A stretch of DNA of 35,019 nt from Deinococcus ruber (GTDB lineage Bacteria > Deinococcota > Deinococci > Deinococcales > Deinococcaceae): contig NZ_BMQL01000050.1 in NCBI RefSeq assembly GCF_014648095.1, forward strand, positions 1 through 35,019, written 5' to 3'. A model generated the notes under the pieces. The model made no database searches. It saw only the letters and a list, made by a program, of their open reading frames with translations, and was not told the DNA's origin. Shown piece by piece: positions 31,991 through 35,019 of the stretch. Position 1 is the first letter of the stretch. Each line of letters opens with the position of its first letter. The translations under genes were made by a program, and so were the position numbers.

Positions 31991-32797
31991 TCACGTGGAG
32001 CGCTGCTTGAAGAGCGTGGACAGTGACGCGCCTAGACGCAGGGCAGCGGGGCGTGACTGGGCGCGGGTATCCTGCACCAGCGGGGGGGCGGTCAGGACGT
32101 GCGGACCGGTGACGCTATGGTGAATGGCGATATCGCGTGCGTGTTTGCCCAAGTCCATGAACCAGGCCGGTTTGCGATCGGGCCCCAGCAGTCGCTCGGG
32201 TTGCGCACGGGGGGTGTGGCCGTGCACCGAGCCAATCAGCTCCTCTCGCAGCTCGTACAGATTCGACGAGCTGGTGGGGCGATCCCACAACAGCAGATCC
32301 GCCCCAGTGGCGGTGCGTTGCGCTTCGGTGATCGGTTGCTGGGTTGGATGCGGGCGAGTGGCGTGACTGTACAGCCAGCGGTCCCGCACGAACCAGCGTT
32401 TGCTCTGGGTCATCAACCACTCCACATCCCGAATCAAGTCCTGCTTCCTGGCATAGCTCGCCAGGGTCGCCTGCCCGCCATTTCGCAGCCAGCGCTGCCA
32501 TTCCGGGGTGTCCCGCGGTGTGGGATCGAGGGCATGCCGTGCGCCGGGCAGGCCGCACAGCGCATTGATCATCAGCTCTTCGTGGTTGCCCGCGAGGACT
32601 TGCAGGCCGTGCTCGGCATGAAGGTGCTGGAGATGCTGGAGGATCTGCCGAACACCTGGGCCATCATCGATCAGGTCACCGAGGAAGACCAGGAAGTGCT
32701 CTGAGGGCTTGGCATGCTCGACTGCCAGCAGGAAGCGGTCGTACTTGCCATTGAGGTCGGGGATGGCGACGGTGGGTCGAGGATCGTACAGCTCCAT
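31991..32797 (-). CDS. Calcineurin-like metallophosphoesterase with altered first metal motif
   Basis: This is a 268-aa PPP-type phosphoesterase. It carries [19 protein letters not shown], a later SHATRPH and GSVHGHTP, which are metal-binding motifs of the bacterial bis(tetraphosphate)/protein phosphatase group. The first motif, normally GDIHG, reads PDLNG here, so the metal-ligand His is Asn. That may lower or change activity. I chose ATG 32797 ([13 protein letters not shown]) because earlier in-frame starts (GTG 32818, ATG 32809) lie in or beside the inverted end of the adjacent cassette. Substrate unknown. Confidence 0.8.
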   Translation of the reverse strand: MELYDPRPTVAIPDLNGKYDRFLLAVEHAKPSEHFLVFLGDLIDDGPGVRQILQHLQHLHAEHGLQVLAGNHEELMINALCGLPGARHALDPTPRDTPEWQRWLRNGGQATLASYARKQDLIRDVEWLMTQSKRWFVRDRWLYSHATRPHPTQQPITEAQRTATGADLLLWDRPTSSSNLYELREELIGSVHGHTPRAQPERLLGPDRKPAWFMDLGKHARDIAIHHSVTGPHVLTAPPLVQDTRAQSRPAALRLGASLSTLFKQRST

Positions 32798-32962
32798 ACC
32801 ACGTGTCATAGGGGTCACACGAGAGTTGGAACAGAAATTCCCGCTTAGCCTTTGAACCCCGTCCTGGAGCCGTTAGTGTTAGTAGTACGCCTAGCTGTTT
32901 GAAGATCTGAAACCAACCTCCATTCGGGACCTATGGCCGCGTCATCAGCTACACTCTCAAGC

Positions 32963-33013
32963 ATGCTGGTTAGTGGATACGACATCCTGCCCCCCCCTGC
33001 ACCCCTGGCGTAA
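32963..33013 (+). CDS. Putative 16-aa leader peptide with a Pro-Pro-Pro run
   Basis: ATG 32963 follows TACACT (32950-32955) by 7 nt, so a leaderless start is likely. It reads MLVSGYDILPPPAPLA and stops at TAA, which lies in the GTAA loop of hairpin 1. Polyproline runs slow ribosomes, so it may act as a sensor for the downstream EamA gene. It is too short for certainty. Confidence 0.45.
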   Translation: MLVSGYDILPPPAPLA

Positions 33014-33102
33014 GCCGGGGTGCCCTGAAAGACTCCACCAGCGACGCTGGTGGAGCGCTCTACGGTCGACCCCTGAATTCCGAGTCTTGCTCTCAGGGAG
33101 TC
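32999..33102 (+). promoter_or_regulatory. Structured mRNA leader of the EamA-CsaA operon (three hairpins)
   Basis: Hairpin 1 (32999-33023) pairs GCACCCC/GGGGTGC and GGC/GCC with a GTAA loop. Hairpin 2 (33033-33055) pairs CTCCACCAGC with GCTGGTGGAG around GAC. Hairpin 3 (33068-33102) pairs GAC-CCCTGA with TCAGGG-A-GTC and buries the Shine-Dalgarno AGGGAG. A second CCCTGA at 33023-33028 can compete for TCAGGG. This is a plausible translational switch, driven by leader-peptide stalling or by an unknown ligand. Confidence 0.6.
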
Positions 33103-33104
33103 CC

Positions 33105-34052
33105 ATGACACAACCTCTTACTGTTCCACGTCCGGCATCCACCACTGGTTTGCCGTTCATCCTTCTGGCCGCCCTGCTGTGGGGGACGATTGCCATCACA
33201 GTAGCGGCGATCTACCGCCTCGCGCCTCTGGATCCCATTCGTGTCGGCTTTTACCGGGTGGTGTTCGCCGCTCCTGCGCTTCTACTGCTGATGGTCCTCA
33301 CAGGCCAGTACCGCGGAGTTCGTCTCAGCCGCCCGTTCCTGAATCAGGCCGGCCTGATGGGTCTGGCGATTGCTAGTGATCAGGTCTGCAACTTCACAGC
33401 CATCCAGACGGTCGGCGTGTCCATCGCCTCGTTGGTCTCCCTCTGCACCGCACCACTGCTCGTGGCCGTCTTCGGCGCCCTAGTTTTACGGGAATCCTTC
33501 CCTCCACGCCTTTACGGCCTCCTGGGTACCGCCCTCCTTGGTACCGCCCTCCTGGTCTACCGTCCAGTGGGGCTGGACGGTCCACACCCGCTCCTCGGGA
33601 TCGCCTGGGCGTTCGGCTCGGCCCTGAGTTACGCCACCATTCTGCTGTGCAGTCGTACCCTCTCGACCCTGGCACCGCCGCTGGTATCCCTGGCTACCTC
33701 CTTCTCCATTGCCGCGCTGTTGCTTCTCCCAGTCGCGGCACACCAGGGGGTGAGCTTGCAGGTCTCCTGGCGGGTCTGGGGGCTTCTGGCCTATCTGGGG
33801 ATCGTGGCTACAGGCGTGGGCTACCTGCTGTTCCTGCTGGGCATGCGTCACACCTCCGCTACTATCGCCAGTGTAGCGACGCTGCTTGAGCCCTTCCTGG
33901 CCGTCGTTCTAGCCATCTTATTCTTTGGCGAGCACCTCACTTCGCTCGGGTTTCTCGGCGGAGGCATTCTGTTGCTCTCTCTCGGATTTCTCCCTGTCAT
34001 GCTCAATCAAGGAGTCAAACATCATGGCCACCCCCTTGAAACCGACCGTTGA
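33105..34052 (+). CDS. EamA (DMT superfamily) transporter
   Basis: This is a 315-aa inner-membrane protein with ten predicted helices in two EamA repeats. The first runs from about residue 15 (LPFILLAALLWGTIAITVAA), and the second contains PHPLLGIAWAFGSALSYATI. It ends with the typical EPFLAVVLAILFFGEHLTSLGFLGG segment. EamA proteins export amino acids or metabolites; the substrate cannot be read here. The ATG at 33105 has AGGGAG in front, inside hairpin 3. The longer frame from 32973 runs through the hairpins and is rejected. The next gene starts 29 nt before its end. Confidence 0.92.
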   Translation: MTQPLTVPRPASTTGLPFILLAALLWGTIAITVAAIYRLAPLDPIRVGFYRVVFAAPALLLLMVLTGQYRGVRLSRPFLNQAGLMGLAIASDQVCNFTAIQTVGVSIASLVSLCTAPLLVAVFGALVLRESFPPRLYGLLGTALLGTALLVYRPVGLDGPHPLLGIAWAFGSALSYATILLCSRTLSTLAPPLVSLATSFSIAALLLLPVAAHQGVSLQVSWRVWGLLAYLGIVATGVGYLLFLLGMRHTSATIASVATLLEPFLAVVLAILFFGEHLTSLGFLGGGILLLSLGFLPVMLNQGVKHHGHPLETDR

Positions 34053-34383
34053 TCCTGAAGAAACACTGGGTCGCCTGGACCTCCGACTCGGCAGAATCAT
34101 TCGAGCCGAACTTGAAGCAGGTGCACCAAAACGTGCGTACCGGCTGACCATCGACTTCGGAAAATATGGCGTGAAGACCAGTGTGGGACGCTTCACGCAG
34201 CAGTCGCCCGAAGCGTTGGTCGGTCAGCAGGTCGTGGGCGTGCTGAATTTTGCGCCTCGTCAGGTGGGGGAGGTGACCTCTGAGGTGCTGATCCTGGGTG
34301 TGCAGGTGCCAGGCGCAGACAGCGGGGAAGCGTCTCCTCTAATCCCACAACTTGAAGCCAAGCTCGGGAGCAAGGTGTTCTAA
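34024..34383 (+). CDS. CsaA-like tRNA-binding domain protein
   Basis: This is a 119-aa OB-fold protein of the CsaA/tRNA-binding family. LDLRLGRIIRAELEAGAPKR, YRLTIDFGKYGVKTSVGRFT and VVGVLNFAPRQVGEVTSEVLILG follow the family pattern. CsaA has been described as a secretion-related chaperone and binds RNA in related proteins. The ATG at 34024 sits behind AAGGAG inside the end of the EamA gene, so the two are coupled. A strong hairpin follows. Confidence 0.85.
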   Translation: MATPLKPTVDPEETLGRLDLRLGRIIRAELEAGAPKRAYRLTIDFGKYGVKTSVGRFTQQSPEALVGQQVVGVLNFAPRQVGEVTSEVLILGVQVPGADSGEASPLIPQLEAKLGSKVF

Positions 34384-34401
34384 CCCATCACGGATTCTCT
34401 T

Positions 34402-34442
34402 GGCAGAGCAGCACGCCCAAAAATGGGGCATGCTGCTCTGCC
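34402..34442 (+). terminator. Terminator-like hairpin after the CsaA gene
   Basis: GGCAGAGCAGCA pairs perfectly with TGCTGCTCTGCC, with inner GCCC/GGGC pairing and an A-rich loop. No T-run follows, so efficiency is uncertain. Confidence 0.6.
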
Positions 34443-34573
34443 GTGGGTTGGCGTTCCCGTACGGATGGTCAGCGTGTTGCGCTGCATTTGACCTCAAACC
34501 ATGACAGTGGCACATCAGGGTCTACTGTCCAACTGGAATACACCCCAGATGGACGTCAGGAATTCCACCCAAA

Positions 34574-34645
34574 TCTGTCCAGTTAGGGTAGTATTCTTGG
34601 TTTCCTGACACAACTGTGCCAACTTTTAGACCCTAACTGGACAGA
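34574..34645. repeat. 72-bp palindromic element (16-bp perfect inverted repeat)
   Basis: TCTGTCCAGTTAGGGT and ACCCTAACTGGACAGA enclose a 40-nt A/T-rich spacer. It resembles a tiny inverted-repeat (MITE-like) element or paired IS ends. It lies just inside the right end of the cassette. I see no gene in 34443-34754. Confidence 0.6.
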
Positions 34646-34754
34646 TCAGCCTCTTACCGGGAAATTCTGTTCCAACTCTCGTGCGACCCCTCATAGTGCA
34701 GATCCTTGGGTGGTGTCCGTATCTTTTTCTCGCTCTGGCGCGGGCGGGCGTCCT

Positions 34755-35019
34755 TCATTCTTGCTGGCGGAGGTGGGGTGCGAAGGGCGTAAACGGCTGC
34801 CCCAGCAGCTCGCCACTCCGGGGATCGAACTTGTATTTCTCACTGCCGACTGTGACGGACAGTGACGTAATACCGCTGTGGGTCACCTTGCCCAGTTTCT
34901 CCCACGCCACCCGGTCCTTGAAGACGATCACCCGTACGGTCTTTGGCACAGGTCGACCCGGCAGGGGGAGGCACACGCGGGCGAGTCGCGCGGCCCGCTC
35001 AACCTCTTCAAGGACCGCT
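34755..35019 (-). CDS. Hypothetical protein, 5' end beyond the window
   Basis: The minus-strand frame is open to the edge of the window and reads AVLEEVERAARLARVCLPLP at its visible start. The GTG at 34976 is thus probably internal. The visible 87 residues end GELLGQPFTPFAPHLRQQE, with a beta-type stretch (TVRVIVFKDRVAWEKLGKVT, and ITSLSVTVGSEKYKFD). The family is not recognised. Confidence 0.55.
   Translation of the reverse strand, partial: AVLEEVERAARLARVCLPLPGRPVPKTVRVIVFKDRVAWEKLGKVTHSGITSLSVTVGSEKYKFDPRSGELLGQPFTPFAPHLRQQE

Larger units (their letters stand above)
32810..34691. mobile_element. Possible 1.88-kb cassette with 34-bp inverted ends and CAT repeats
   Basis: The left end (32810-32843, starting AGGGGTCACACGAGAGTTGG) and right end (34658-34691) are inverted copies identical at 32 of 34 positions. 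CAT occurs directly outside both ends (32807-32809 and 34692-34694), as a 3-bp target duplication would. Inside are a regulated leader, an EamA transporter and a CsaA-like gene, but no transposase. This suggests a non-autonomous mobile cassette. An alternative is a duplicated regulatory sequence. Confidence 0.5.

Noticed and set aside
32999..33055. Two tandem hairpins as a guanidine-II (mini-ykkC) riboswitch
   Set aside because: The loops are GTAA and GAC, not the ACGR loops of that class, and the downstream gene is EamA, not a typical SMR exporter.
32973..33104. N-terminal extension of the EamA gene
   Set aside because: Passes through three strong hairpins and lacks membrane-protein character; ATG 33105 has a Shine-Dalgarno.

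Overview
The window looks like an accessory or plasmid-type stretch of a Deinococcus genome (Deinococcota). This is inferred from the high GC content, an HU protein with a Lys/Pro/Ala-rich N-terminal tail, RecD2-like and HelD-like helicases, and many leaderless promoters with a -10 hexamer about 6 nt before the start codon. No rRNA, tRNA or CRISPR array was seen.

Layout. (1) 485-13362, minus strand: a type IV pilus (T4P) operon. In transcription order it holds an unknown frameshifted gene, pilB, pilT, a pilM-pilN fusion, pilO, a Pro-rich PilP-like gene, pilQ, a secreted Pro/Ala-rich protein and pilC. Most genes are joined by 4-nt stop/start overlaps. (2) 13466-15650: a small HD-GYP gene (frameshifted), a DUF2227-like membrane protein, a 69-aa ORF and a polysaccharide deacetylase. 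(3) 15765-19018: a small island with an AbiEi/AbiEii type IV toxin-antitoxin pair. It lies between a tyrosine-recombinase remnant and an intact tyrosine recombinase, with a perfect operator palindrome over the TA start. (4) 19173-21043: four tandem type IV pilins. (5) 21256-24828: a RecD2-like helicase, a 103-aa ORF, an HU-like protein and a frameshifted lipoprotein. (6) 24999-26895: a gene split by an IS630-family insertion whose original reading frame can be rebuilt exactly, followed by an overlapping small ORF. (7) 27066-32797: a DUF805 protein, a large lipoprotein, a small membrane protein, HelD, HU and a metallophosphoesterase. (8) 32810-34691: a possible transposon-like cassette with 34-bp inverted ends and a CAT repeat on both sides. 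It carries an EamA transporter and a CsaA-like protein behind a leader peptide with a Pro-Pro-Pro run and three hairpins. (9) A partial gene at the right edge.

The strongest new signal is a shared promoter architecture: G(T/C)CACC(C/T)(C/T), exactly 9 nt, (C/T)ANNNT, then usually 6 nt to the start codon. I count 12 copies, in front of pilus genes, pilins, RecD2, an HU-like protein, HD-GYP, a lipoprotein and others. Three copies sit in mirror image between divergent gene pairs. This suggests one regulator or sigma factor controls a pilus/DNA-processing regulon, possibly natural transformation (inference).

A second theme is single-base frameshifts in at least three otherwise well-formed genes, plus one in the recombinase remnant and an in-frame TGA in the transposase. 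The frameshifts may be assembly indels or real decay.
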